DNA of 64,000 nucleotides, taken from the NCBI GenBank assembly GCA_017428385.1, contig JAFRQX010000038.1:203368-267367 (forward strand), in the 5' to 3' direction. Below the pieces are notes generated by a model. It was not told the DNA's origin. It did not search any database and worked only from the letters and a program-made list of their open reading frames with translations. Position 1 is the first letter of the stretch. The number at the start of each line of letters is the position of its first letter. Shown here in pieces: positions 1-7,942 of the stretch. Source of the stretch: Clostridia bacterium. GTDB lineage: Bacteria > Bacillota > Clostridia > Christensenellales > Aristaeellaceae. The position numbers and the translations under genes are program-made.

Positions 1-1298
1 ATATCATATCTGACAAGTTCATCAGCATCCATATCAGGAGACACACCACGGGAGAACATCGCTTTACCAAGCTCCTCGCAGTCAATGCCCGCATGACGGG
101 CCAGACGTTCCGCCAGGACTTTGTCATGCGGCGTACAGGTGGGGCTCTTGAACATGACGGTATCCGAGATAATGGCGGATGCCATCAGGCCGGCCATCTT
201 CTGGGAAGGCATGAGTCCATGCTCCTGGTACATGGTTGCAATGATAGAGGTGGTGGAACCTACGGGTTCATTCCGCATAAAGACAGGATTACCCGTCTGC
301 ACATCAGCCAGGCGGTGATGATCGATAATACCGACGATTTCCGCCTGATCCAGGCCAGATACAGCCTGGCCGACTTCATTGTGATCCACGAGGACAATCT
401 TTTTCCTGCGGGGACGGATCAGATGGTAGCGGGACAGGGTGCCGATGACTTTGTCTTCATCATCCAGGACGGGATAGGTGCGGAAACGGCTCTGGATCAC
501 AATTTCGCGGACGTCATCCAGGTAATCATTCAGGTGGAAGAAATGAAGATTGGTGGAGCAGGCAATCCGGCCTACCGGTATGGCCTGGAAAATGAGGCGG
601 GAAGCCCTGTAGGCGTCAAAAGGACAGACAATCAGGCAGGTGGAAGAGGAAAGATTGCGATACTGTTCTCCCAGGGACGTGCCGCAGAAGATGAGGCAGG
701 AGGCCTTCTTTTCAATGGCAAGATCCGCCATCTCTTTCTGGTCGCCGCAAAGGACAACGGTTCCGGGGCCGATACGGGAGGCAAAGCCGGGCAGAGCAAC
801 GATTACTTCACCGGAGATTTCATCAAAGGTATCTTCCGCAGCGTTGATGATATGGCCTTCCAGCGCGCTGAGCAGATTGAAAACTGGAATGGCAGAAACG
901 AAAGGATTATTAACAGAATCCATATCGTTTTCCGCCATGGCGCCCGCGGTGATCAGGCCGAAAAGACGTCCGTCCTCCTCTATGATCGGAAGGGCGGAAA
1001 CGCTGTTGTCTTCTTTATGGAGGACTTTCCAGGCATGAGAAACAGGAACCCCCGCACCGACCATGGGCGGGGTATCATAATCAATATCAGCGACCTGCGT
1101 ACGAACCGTGCGCAGGTAAAGAGGCGGCTGGAAGCCAAATCTTTCGAGGAGAAAGGATGTTTCCGTGTTCAGATGGCCGCAGCGGGCAGCAATATACTGT
1201 TCTCCGCCGAGGGCATTCTGAAGCGCGGCATAAGCCATGGCCGATACGATGGAATCCGTATCCGGGTTTTTATGGCCGACAACATATACAGAGTCCAT
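1..1298 (-). CDS. ppaC: Manganese-dependent inorganic pyrophosphatase with CBS/DRTGG insert (partial)
   Basis: Hydrolyses pyrophosphate to phosphate in the cytosol. The reading frame starts at ATG 1298 behind a GGGAGGT ribosome site and runs off the left edge, so the C-terminal end (part of the DHHA2 domain) is missing. The N-terminus reads VVGHKNPDTDSI, the DHH-family metal-binding signature, and a second signature, GIIDHHRLAD, lies about residue 310. The long stretch between them (about residues 70-290) matches the CBS-DRTGG-CBS regulatory insert of family II pyrophosphatases that respond to adenine nucleotides. The gene starts 13 bases after the Rho-like gene stops, so the two are probably cotranscribed. 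Family assignment is strong; nucleotide control is inferred from the insert. Confidence 0.9.
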   Translation of the reverse strand, partial: MDSVYVVGHKNPDTDSIVSAMAYAALQNALGGEQYIAARCGHLNTETSFLLERFGFQPPLYLRTVRTQVADIDYDTPPMVGAGVPVSHAWKVLHKEDNSVSALPIIEEDGRLFGLITAGAMAENDMDSVNNPFVSAIPVFNLLSALEGHIINAAEDTFDEISGEVIVALPGFASRIGPGTVVLCGDQKEMADLAIEKKASCLIFCGTSLGEQYRNLSSSTCLIVCPFDAYRASRLIFQAIPVGRIACSTNLHFFHLNDYLDDVREIVIQSRFRTYPVLDDEDKVIGTLSRYHLIRPRRKKIVLVDHNEVGQAVSGLDQAEIVGIIDHHRLADVQTGNPVFMRNEPVGSTTSIIATMYQEHGLMPSQKMAGLMASAIISDTVMFKSPTCTPHDKVLAERLARHAGIDCEELGKAMFSRGVSPDMDADELVRYD

Positions 1299-1311
1299 AG
1301 GATACCTCCCG

Positions 1312-3063
1312 TCAGCGATTCATCAGGGCAAACCAGTCTTTCATCTTCAGCAGAAGCGCTTCGTTGGTATCGGTTTTATCCATCATGGATTCCAGCTGGG
1401 GTATGGCTACCGCGGAAGAGGTGCTGCCCAGCAGTGTCCTGATCAGGGAAAGCCCTTCTTTCTGTTTGTTGTCAAGCAGGATATCTGCATTCTTGGTGAA
1501 GCTTTGCTGCAGGTTCAGGGAAGGAGTCACACCGGCACGGGCCACACCCTGATCCAGGGTCAGTTCCATATTGGCAGTGCCTTTGAATTCCTCCACAACG
1601 GAATCGTCCACCTTGGAACCGGTGGAGATATCCATGGCTGCCAGCACGGTCAGGCTGCCACCTTCCTTGCAGGCACGGGCAGCGCCGAAAAGGCGCTTGG
1701 CGCGGAAAAGACTGGAGGGATTCACCATGCCGGGAAGACTGCGTCCCTGCTGGGCTGCAGCAGTGGTGTAGATCTTCGCCAAGCGGGTGAGACTGTCCAC
1801 AATCAGGACAACATCCTTCTTCTGCTCCACAAGACGCATGGCACGTTCCAGGACAATTTCGGAAAGACGAAGGTGGGCCTCCGGCGTCTGGTCAAATGTG
1901 GAGGCCAGGACGGTGCAGGGTACGGTTTCACGCACCATGGTGGCGTCTTCCGGAGTCACGTCAATCAGGAGCATGAGCACCTGGACATCCGGATAATTCT
2001 CGCAGACAACCTTGGCAAAGTGCTGCATAATTTCGGCCTTGCCGGTCTGGGGAGGGCAAAGCATCAGGCCCCTCTGGCCGAAACCAAGCGGGGCAATCAG
2101 GTCGATCAGCCGCATATCCGGGAAAGATTTACCGTCTTTGCACTCCAGGGAAATCCGGCGGCTGGGATAGACAGGGGTCAGTTCGTCAAAAGCAGGACGA
2201 TTGAAGGCATCTTCTTCGGGCACGTCATTGACGCTGGAAATATAAAGGAGTGCGGCATATTTATCGCCTTCACGCTGCGGCCTGATTTTGCCCTTGATCA
2301 TATCGCCGGTACGGAGACCGAAACGGCGGATCTGTGCCATGGAAACATAAATATCCTTGGTGGAGGGCTGGAAGGTGGCATTGCGCAGGAAACCGTATCC
2401 ATCGGGATGCAGCTCCAGGATGCCGCCGCCTTCTTCATAATCACCGGATGCCAGCAGCTCTTCCAGGGAAGGAGCCTGGATGCCTGTATCCTGTGCCTGG
2501 AAGAGCGGGGGAAAGGATTCTGACGTGCGGGTGGTATGGGGCACAGCATTGGGACCGAAGGAACGGGGACCAAAGCCGGTCTCAGATCCGATACTGATCC
2601 GCTTCTCGGGAAGCGGGGACACGACAGGAGGATGGGGCTGTTCAGCCAGCTCAGCAGGCTGGGCAGCAGGCGCAGCGGGCTGAACAGTCGCGGCAGGGCC
2701 GAAACGAGGGGTAAAGCTGCCGGGACGCATGGGCTGGACATGCTGCTGATCATGGGGGAGATGCTGTCCGGAGGGAGAAGTGCTCTGCCATGCAGGACGG
2801 GAAGAAGAACCGGGAGCCTGATAGGCAGGACGTACATTATAGCGCGGCGTGTCAGTATTATGCCAGGCAGCCTGGTATTTCGGTTCCGCCTCGGCAGGAG
2901 CGGGTGTTTCCGCAGGCTGTTCTGCTTTTTCCCCAGAAAGGACGGGCAGCAGTTTTTCTATAATGCCTGCTTTATCGATGCCGGCACCGAGTACGACGGA
3001 GTTTTCACGGGCCAGCTTACGAAGCTGCAGGACAGTCATCCCATTGAGATCGCTGTGAGTCAT
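1312..3063 (-). CDS. rho: Rho-family transcription termination factor with degenerate ATPase site
   Basis: 583 residues. Order: Rho_N domain (about 1-45), a proline/glutamine-rich linker (about 50-200), an OB-fold primary RNA site with an intact DGYGFLRN motif (about 210-275), then the RecA-like motor. Several motor residues differ from canonical Rho. The P-loop is PPQTGKAE (K342 kept, the Mg-binding Thr is Ala343). The catalytic Glu of DERPEE is replaced (DVTPED, Val369), and the following Arg is Thr370. The arginine valve position is Gly511 and the arginine finger position is Lys524. Walker B (VDSLTR, Asp423) is intact. The stop codon of the upstream methyltransferase overlaps this ATG (ATGA), so translation is coupled. 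Family membership is clear; ATP hydrolysis is doubtful, and a canonical rho elsewhere is likely but unseen. Confidence 0.9.
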   Translation of the reverse strand: MTHSDLNGMTVLQLRKLARENSVVLGAGIDKAGIIEKLLPVLSGEKAEQPAETPAPAEAEPKYQAAWHNTDTPRYNVRPAYQAPGSSSRPAWQSTSPSGQHLPHDQQHVQPMRPGSFTPRFGPAATVQPAAPAAQPAELAEQPHPPVVSPLPEKRISIGSETGFGPRSFGPNAVPHTTRTSESFPPLFQAQDTGIQAPSLEELLASGDYEEGGGILELHPDGYGFLRNATFQPSTKDIYVSMAQIRRFGLRTGDMIKGKIRPQREGDKYAALLYISSVNDVPEEDAFNRPAFDELTPVYPSRRISLECKDGKSFPDMRLIDLIAPLGFGQRGLMLCPPQTGKAEIMQHFAKVVCENYPDVQVLMLLIDVTPEDATMVRETVPCTVLASTFDQTPEAHLRLSEIVLERAMRLVEQKKDVVLIVDSLTRLAKIYTTAAAQQGRSLPGMVNPSSLFRAKRLFGAARACKEGGSLTVLAAMDISTGSKVDDSVVEEFKGTANMELTLDQGVARAGVTPSLNLQQSFTKNADILLDNKQKEGLSLIRTLLGSTSSAVAIPQLESMMDKTDTNEALLLKMKDWFALMNR

Positions 3064-4088
3064 ATAACAGATTCCTCCTCTGAATTGAAAGCAAAGATCA
3101 GATCCCGTACAACGGCCTGTTCAACATCATGCTTCAGGCCTGAAAAAATATCGTTAACGGGAAGTTTAAACCCGGCAATGGTAAGCGCTTCCCTGACATC
3201 CGCTGAAGGAAGGGTGAGTGTATTGAAGCTCAGGGCGATGACGCCGCCGGGAGCAAGGACACTTTTCCATACCGGAACTACCCGGGAAAGGAAATGCTGC
3301 AGGGAATCAGGCCGGCTTCCTGCCTGGGGAGCGTGCTGTACGCCGTAAGGAAGATCAGCGGCAATGATATGCGCTTTCCCTTTTCGAAACAGGACCGGCG
3401 ATTCCATTGTGTCCCCGCAGGCAAACCTTAGGAAACGAGTATTGTCGGATCGGAAGTGCTCCTTCGTGTCCGCGTAAACAAACTCAGTGAGGGGCAGGGA
3501 ATGACGGGGCGCGGTTTCGGCCCGGTCATGCTGCTCATGTTTGAGCTTATGAAGCTTGAGATAACGCGAGAAATAATCTGTTGCCTCACGGATATCCTTT
3601 TTATCCAGGTCCAGGCCGACAGCGTTCATCCCGGCCTCAGCGGCGCAGAAGCAGCCGGTACCTTTACCGCAGACAGGATCAAAGAAAGTAAGGGGTGCTT
3701 CACTGTGACGGAAGGCGGAAAGGGAAGCGGCTGTATTGATCATCATACGGGTAAAGGAGGCGCTGGTCTTTCCCTTGTACTTGAGTACCTCAGGAAGATC
3801 CTCCGGGAGATACCCGGAATAAGAAACGGGAAGGGGACGAAGTAACCCGTTTACTTTCTCCGCCATGAAGACAATGGAGCTGTGACCGGAAAGAAATGCA
3901 ATTTCTGATTCGCTCAGTTCACGGCAGTCAATTGTCAGAAAATGTGATCCGCCCATGGTTTCCTCCCTGATCTGGGAAGAGATGCCCAGGCGAAAAAGCA
4001 TGGCAAAAAGTTCACAACGGGATAACACAACAAGACTGTCACGGTAGCGTATATTTGCATGTTTGATCAGCTCAAACGAATAGACCAA
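3060..4088 (-). CDS. Trm11/RlmKL-like class I SAM-dependent methyltransferase
   Basis: 342 residues. A SAM-binding motif I (FDPVCGKGTG, about residue 140), an acidic residue at the end of the next strand (GLDLDKKD) and a catalytic-type DLPYG motif (about residue 245) identify the UPF0020/Trm11-like family of guanine-N2 or amino-group methyltransferases acting on RNA. The N-terminal 120 residues resemble a THUMP-like or family-specific substrate domain but I cannot name it. It starts at TTG 4088 behind GAGGA with good spacing, downstream of a sigma-A promoter, and its TGA overlaps the ATG of the Rho-like gene. The substrate is unknown; tRNA is the best guess. Confidence 0.75.
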   Translation of the reverse strand: MVYSFELIKHANIRYRDSLVVLSRCELFAMLFRLGISSQIREETMGGSHFLTIDCRELSESEIAFLSGHSSIVFMAEKVNGLLRPLPVSYSGYLPEDLPEVLKYKGKTSASFTRMMINTAASLSAFRHSEAPLTFFDPVCGKGTGCFCAAEAGMNAVGLDLDKKDIREATDYFSRYLKLHKLKHEQHDRAETAPRHSLPLTEFVYADTKEHFRSDNTRFLRFACGDTMESPVLFRKGKAHIIAADLPYGVQHAPQAGSRPDSLQHFLSRVVPVWKSVLAPGGVIALSFNTLTLPSADVREALTIAGFKLPVNDIFSGLKHDVEQAVVRDLIFAFNSEEESVI

Positions 4089-4119
4089 TTACATCCTCTT
4101 TTCTTCAGATACTGTCATA

Positions 4120-4148
4120 AGTATATCAGAAAAGGTCTTGCGTGACAA
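4120..4148 (-). promoter_or_regulatory. Sigma-A promoter for the methyltransferase-rho operon
   Basis: Minus strand: -35 TTGTCA (4143-4148), 17-base spacer, -10 TATACT (4120-4125), about 30 bases before the TTG start at 4088. Confidence 0.7.
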
Positions 4149-4172
4149 GGCATAGAGCATAAACAAATAAAG

Positions 4173-4200
4173 AAAACAGTTTCCTGAGGAAACTGTTTTT
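4173..4200. terminator. Bidirectional hairpin terminator
   Basis: A perfect 12-bp stem (AAAACAGTTTCC with its complement) around a TGA loop, followed by a T run on the plus strand and T-rich sequence on the minus strand. It is a second stop behind rpsU. Confidence 0.75.
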
Positions 4201-4243
4201 TACTGAAAAATGAAGACTTAAGAATTAAGAATAAAAAACGGCG

Positions 4244-4273
4244 GAAAAAAAGCCCTTCCTGTGAAGGAAGGGC
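4244..4273 (-). terminator. Intrinsic terminator of rpsU
   Basis: Stem GCCCTTCCT / AGGAAGGGC with a short loop, then a run of seven T on the minus strand, just after the rpsU stop codon. Confidence 0.85.
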
Positions 4274-4285
4274 GTTTTGCCAAAA

Positions 4286-4459
4286 TCACCACTTGCGCTT
4301 ACGGGCGGCTTCAGCCTTTTTCTTGCGCTTAACGCTGGGCTTTTCGTAATGCTCGCGCTTACGCACTTCCTGGAGAACGCCGCTGCGGGCGCACTGCCGC
4401 TTAAACCGTTTGAGCGCACTTTCCAGGGACTCATTTTCGCGGATACGAACCTCGGACAC
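4286..4459 (-). CDS. rpsU: 30S ribosomal protein S21
   Basis: 57 residues, starting at GTG 4459 ([19 protein letters not shown]) and ending in a basic tail ([12 protein letters not shown]). The sequence is a full-length S21, which binds the 30S platform near the anti-Shine-Dalgarno end of 16S rRNA and helps initiation. A GGGAGGG ribosome site lies six bases upstream. It is monocistronic, with its own promoter and two terminators behind it. The gene is short and easily missed. Confidence 0.95.
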   Translation of the reverse strand: MSEVRIRENESLESALKRFKRQCARSGVLQEVRKREHYEKPSVKRKKKAEAARKRKW

Positions 4460-4522
4460 TGTTATCCCTCCCCTCGCTCAATACAATGGCCTGCGGATCA
4501 TACAAACCGAAAACCGTATTTT

Positions 4523-4551
4523 ATTATACAGCCATTACCCTGTGTAGTCAA
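4523..4551 (-). promoter_or_regulatory. Sigma-A promoter of rpsU
   Basis: Minus strand: -35 TTGACT (4546-4551), 17-base spacer, consensus -10 TATAAT (4523-4528), about 60 bases before the GTG start. Confidence 0.8.
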
Positions 4552-4574
4552 CTTTTTTTCCGGAAAACGTTTTG

Positions 4575-4916
4575 TCAGGCCATTTTGTCTTCCATCTGAC
4601 GGCCGCCGAGAATATGGAAATGAAGGTGATGCACAGACTGGCATGCATCGGGACCGCAGTTGGAAACAACGCGATAACCGCCTGTCAGTTTTTCCTGAGC
4701 GGCGATCACGCGAATGGCACGAAGGCATTCTGCCAGTTCACGATCGGAAGCAGCATCCGCCTCATCCAGTGAAGCAATATGCTTTTTAGGGATGACCAGT
4801 ACATGAACAGGAGCCTGCGGATTGATATCGCGGAAAGCATAGACGAATTCGTTCTCGTACACTTTCTGAGAAGGGATATCACCATTCATGATTTTGCAGA
4901 AGAGACAGTTTTCCAT
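4575..4916 (-). CDS. HIT family nucleotide-binding protein (HinT-like)
   Basis: 113 residues, the usual size of HinT-type hydrolases that remove groups from AMP (nucleoside phosphoramidates). The N-terminal CLFCKI motif carries the cysteines of the zinc-binding subfamily; PVHVLVIPKKH is typical of the core strand, and the histidine triad HHLHFHILGG lies near residue 97. It is the last gene of the minus-strand run prmA-rsmE-mtaB-hit, 36 bases after mtaB. The natural substrate is unknown. Confidence 0.92.
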   Translation of the reverse strand: MENCLFCKIMNGDIPSQKVYENEFVYAFRDINPQAPVHVLVIPKKHIASLDEADAASDRELAECLRAIRVIAAQEKLTGGYRVVSNCGPDACQSVHHLHFHILGGRQMEDKMA

Positions 4917-4952
4917 CTTTGATCATCATCCTTTTCTTTCATTATCAATATA

Positions 4953-6248
4953 TCATATCAGTTTTCCCAGCATACCGGACGCAGTTTCACCAAGGAGGCG
5001 GATGCGGACAGGCACACCGGACTGACAGACATCTTCTTTATCCAGGCGAACACGGATATACTCAGGCGTATAGCCTTCCCAGCAACCGCCCACCATTTCT
5101 TCCGGAACAAGATCGGTTTCCAGTCCCGTCCAGGTGCTGAGATACTCACGGGCGACATCGCGGCCCAGGGCAATCAGTTCACGGGCACGGCGTTCCTTTT
5201 CAGCGGCAGTCAGCTGGCCGGGAAGTTCCGCTGCCGGCGTTTGCGGACGGGGAGAATAAGGGAAAACGTGAATGCGGGCGAATCCAACCTTCCGGATCAT
5301 ATCCTTAGTTTCTTCAAACTCAGCTTCCGTTTCTCCCGGAAAACCGGTAAGGATATCTGTTGTAAAAGCAGCGTGAGGGAATTCATGACGAAGGTTTTCC
5401 ACACCGCGCAGATACTGGGCTGTATTATATCGGCGGCGCATCCTGGCCAGAACTGTATCGCTGCCGGACTGGAGAGCCAGATGGAACTGGGGGCAGATTT
5501 TATCCGCCTGACGCAGCCTGGAAGCAAATTCCGGGGTGGCGATGGTGGGTTCCAGGGAACCGAGACGGATCCGCAGGATGCCTTCTGTCTGCTGAACCGC
5601 CTCAATCGCATCCAACAGAGTAAGGGATGATTCCATATCCTTTCCGTAGGAGCAGAGATGGATTCCGGTGAGGACAATTTCACGGAAGCCTGCTGCGGAG
5701 AGGCGGGCAACTTCAGAACGTATATCCTCCAGGGGCCTGGAACGAATCGGACCGCGGACAGAAGGAATGATACAGTAGGAGCAACGGTTTCCGCAGCCTT
5801 CCTGAATCTTCAGGACGGCACGGGTGTGCTCATTCTGGGTTGTGATGGACAGGCATTCAAAGGGCTGGCCGACCTGCAGGGGGCCGACGGCGCAGATGGC
5901 ACGGCCGGACTGCAGGACTTCATGATACAGCGTAACCACTTCACTGCGGCGCTGTGTGCCAATGACAAGATCCGCACCGAGGGAAAGCAAATCCTCTCCG
6001 CGCTGCTGGGCCATACAACCGCATACAATGAGGCCGGCGGAAGGCTGCTCCCTGCGGATTTTCCGGATGAGCTGAAGGGACTTTTTGTCCCCGGTTCCGG
6101 TGACGGTGCAGGTATTAACCAGGTAAACATCCGCAGGCTGGTCCATGGAGACGACCTGATAGCCATCTGCCTGGAAAAGCTCCAGCATGGCCTGGGTATC
6201 ATACTGATTGACTTTGCAGCCAAGAGTATGGGAAGCGATGGTTTTCAT
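4953..6248 (-). CDS. mtaB: tRNA t6A37 methylthiotransferase MtaB
   Basis: About 431 residues. Radical-SAM enzyme that adds a methylthio group to C2 of N6-threonylcarbamoyladenosine 37 in ANN-reading tRNAs. The N-terminal UPF0004 domain carries cysteines at about 11, 47 and 76 (LGCKVNQYDTQA, NTCTVT, CGCMAQ) for one iron-sulfur cluster; the radical-SAM motif CGNRCSYC (about 152-159) binds the other. A weak TRAM-like region closes the protein. I chose ATG 6248 over an upstream in-frame start because CGGAGAA lies at proper spacing and MtaB proteins start at MKTIA-like sequence. The start is two bases after the rsmE stop. Confidence 0.93.
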   Translation of the reverse strand: MKTIASHTLGCKVNQYDTQAMLELFQADGYQVVSMDQPADVYLVNTCTVTGTGDKKSLQLIRKIRREQPSAGLIVCGCMAQQRGEDLLSLGADLVIGTQRRSEVVTLYHEVLQSGRAICAVGPLQVGQPFECLSITTQNEHTRAVLKIQEGCGNRCSYCIIPSVRGPIRSRPLEDIRSEVARLSAAGFREIVLTGIHLCSYGKDMESSLTLLDAIEAVQQTEGILRIRLGSLEPTIATPEFASRLRQADKICPQFHLALQSGSDTVLARMRRRYNTAQYLRGVENLRHEFPHAAFTTDILTGFPGETEAEFEETKDMIRKVGFARIHVFPYSPRPQTPAAELPGQLTAAEKERRARELIALGRDVAREYLSTWTGLETDLVPEEMVGGCWEGYTPEYIRVRLDKEDVCQSGVPVRIRLLGETASGMLGKLI

Positions 6249-6250
6249 GT

Positions 6251-6985
6251 TTATTCCATTTCTCCGTATAAACACATGATGGCCGATACAGCGGCAAGTC
6301 CGGCGGTTTCCGTACGAAGAATCCGTTTTCCAAGGGTAACAGGGACAAAGCCGGCAGCCTGAAGCAGTTCAATTTCGTTTTCATCAATACCGCCTTCGGG
6401 ACCGATCATAATCCCAATGGAAGAAAGGGCAGGATGCGATTTGCTGAAAGACAGCGGACCGTTTCCTTCCGCGTTTTCCCAGGGAACAATGTTGACCTCC
6501 GGAAGGGCAGGATCATTCAGCACCTGTTTCAGGGTCAGAATCTCCGAAACCTCCGGAATCAGGCATCGGCCGCTCTGCTTTCCTGCTTCGCGGACTATCT
6601 TTCTCCAGCGTTCCAGCTTGCGGGCGGAATCCTTCGTATCCGGCCGGGAGACACAGCGTTCCATCAACACCGGGACGATACGGGAAACACCCAGCTCCAC
6701 AGCTTTTTGCATGATCAGATCCATTTTATCGGATTTGGGCAGCCCCTGGTATAGTGTGACAAAAACAGACGGCTCCGTGGAGGACAGCTGCGAAACCAGT
6801 TTCAGGCGTACATCCTTCGGTGAAACGGAAATCATTTCCGCGGACCAGCGGTTTCCGCCCATGAAGATTTCCGCCTGCTGCCCAGGCTTCATACGAAGAA
6901 CCGTACAGGCATGACGGGCATCCTCTTCCGGCAGGGAGACAATGTTGTCCACGCAGTTTTCAGGATCGGCATAAAACCTGTGCAT
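6251..6985 (-). CDS. rsmE: 16S rRNA (uracil(1498)-N3)-methyltransferase RsmE
   Basis: 244 residues, full length. SPOUT-class enzyme methylating U1498 in helix 44 of 16S rRNA. The N-terminal PUA-like part starts MHRFYADPE and holds HACTVLRMKPG. The C-terminal knot holds IGPEGGIDENEI and VTLGKRILRTETA, the conserved SAM-binding loops. Its ATG shares one base with the TGA of prmA, so the two are translationally coupled, which is a common arrangement in Bacillota. Confidence 0.95.
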   Translation of the reverse strand: MHRFYADPENCVDNIVSLPEEDARHACTVLRMKPGQQAEIFMGGNRWSAEMISVSPKDVRLKLVSQLSSTEPSVFVTLYQGLPKSDKMDLIMQKAVELGVSRIVPVLMERCVSRPDTKDSARKLERWRKIVREAGKQSGRCLIPEVSEILTLKQVLNDPALPEVNIVPWENAEGNGPLSFSKSHPALSSIGIMIGPEGGIDENEIELLQAAGFVPVTLGKRILRTETAGLAAVSAIMCLYGEME

Positions 6986-7926
6986 CAGCTATTCCTCCTG
7001 CTCAGGAAAGCAGTCCATTCACCACGGGTATACTTTTGCAGGATTTCATAACCGGCATCCAGCAGCGCCTGCGCTACTTCATCACCGCGCAGGGAAACAA
7101 TTCCGCTGCAGATGAACAGGCCGCCGGGACGAATGTGGCTCATAAGCGGAGCGGCGAAAGAGATAATAACATCAGAGATAATATTGGCCACACAGATATC
7201 ACAAACCGCGTCCACCTTCTCCAGAAGGTTGCCCTGCTGGACGGTAATGATATCCTGCACATGATTGTTGACAACATTTTCAGCAGCTACTTTGACAGCA
7301 TCCGGATCGATATCCACTGCCAATACATGACCGGCGCCGAGCAGGGCCGCACCGATTGCCAGGATACCGCTGCCGGTGCCCACGTCGATGATTTCCTCAC
7401 CGCCGTGGATGTTTTCTTCCAGAATGGAAAGGCACATACCGGTGGTTTCATGGGTACCGCTGCCGAAGGCCATTCCGGGGTCGATCTCGATGACTTTGTC
7501 ACCGGGGGCGGGATCAAAAGGTTCCCAGGTGGGCTTTACGACCAGGTGCTGACCCGCATAGAAGGGCTTGAAGTATTTCTTCCATACGTCAGCCCAGGAT
7601 TTATCGTTCACAGAGCGGGTTTCAACGCGCAGGGTGCCGGCATCCGGTACCGTGTCATGCAGTGTGGACAGGCGGCCGGTGATGTTTTCAATCAGGGACG
7701 GAAGGGAAGGATTCTCTTCAAACCAGGCATGAACCAGTACATCCTCCGGCATACTGTCCAGCAGCTTGGGGTCAATGATTTCCCATACACCATGAGGCTT
7801 GGTGGGATCAGGAATATCAGCCTTGTCTTCAATCATGGTACCGGAAGCACCGGCTTCCATCAGGACGTCGGAAACAGCATCGGAACCGGCGGTGGTCGTA
7901 TGAACAATCAGCTCTGCGTAATCCAT
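6985..7926 (-). CDS. prmA: Ribosomal protein L11 methyltransferase
   Basis: 313 residues from ATG 7926 (MDYAELIVHTT). A longer in-frame start upstream would overlap the preceding gene by some 140 bases and gives atypical N-terminal sequence, so I rejected it; AGGAGT precedes the chosen ATG. PrmA trimethylates L11. The SAM motif DVGTGSGILAIGAALLGAG and the substrate-loop sequence ANIISDVI are present, with DPGMAFGSGTHETT between. Head of the prmA-rsmE-mtaB-hit operon. Confidence 0.93.
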   Translation of the reverse strand: MDYAELIVHTTTAGSDAVSDVLMEAGASGTMIEDKADIPDPTKPHGVWEIIDPKLLDSMPEDVLVHAWFEENPSLPSLIENITGRLSTLHDTVPDAGTLRVETRSVNDKSWADVWKKYFKPFYAGQHLVVKPTWEPFDPAPGDKVIEIDPGMAFGSGTHETTGMCLSILEENIHGGEEIIDVGTGSGILAIGAALLGAGHVLAVDIDPDAVKVAAENVVNNHVQDIITVQQGNLLEKVDAVCDICVANIISDVIISFAAPLMSHIRPGGLFICSGIVSLRGDEVAQALLDAGYEILQKYTRGEWTAFLSRRNS

Positions 7927-7942
7927 AAATACTCCTTTATCA

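Noticed and set aside
93..1442. Long plus-strand open frame opposite the pyrophosphatase
   Set aside because: Its translation has no family features, while the minus strand shows intact DHH motifs and a ribosome site.
1237..2523. 428-residue plus-strand open frame opposite the Rho-like gene
   Set aside because: No start signal, low-complexity composition; the minus strand encodes recognisable Rho domains. A shadow of the codon pattern.
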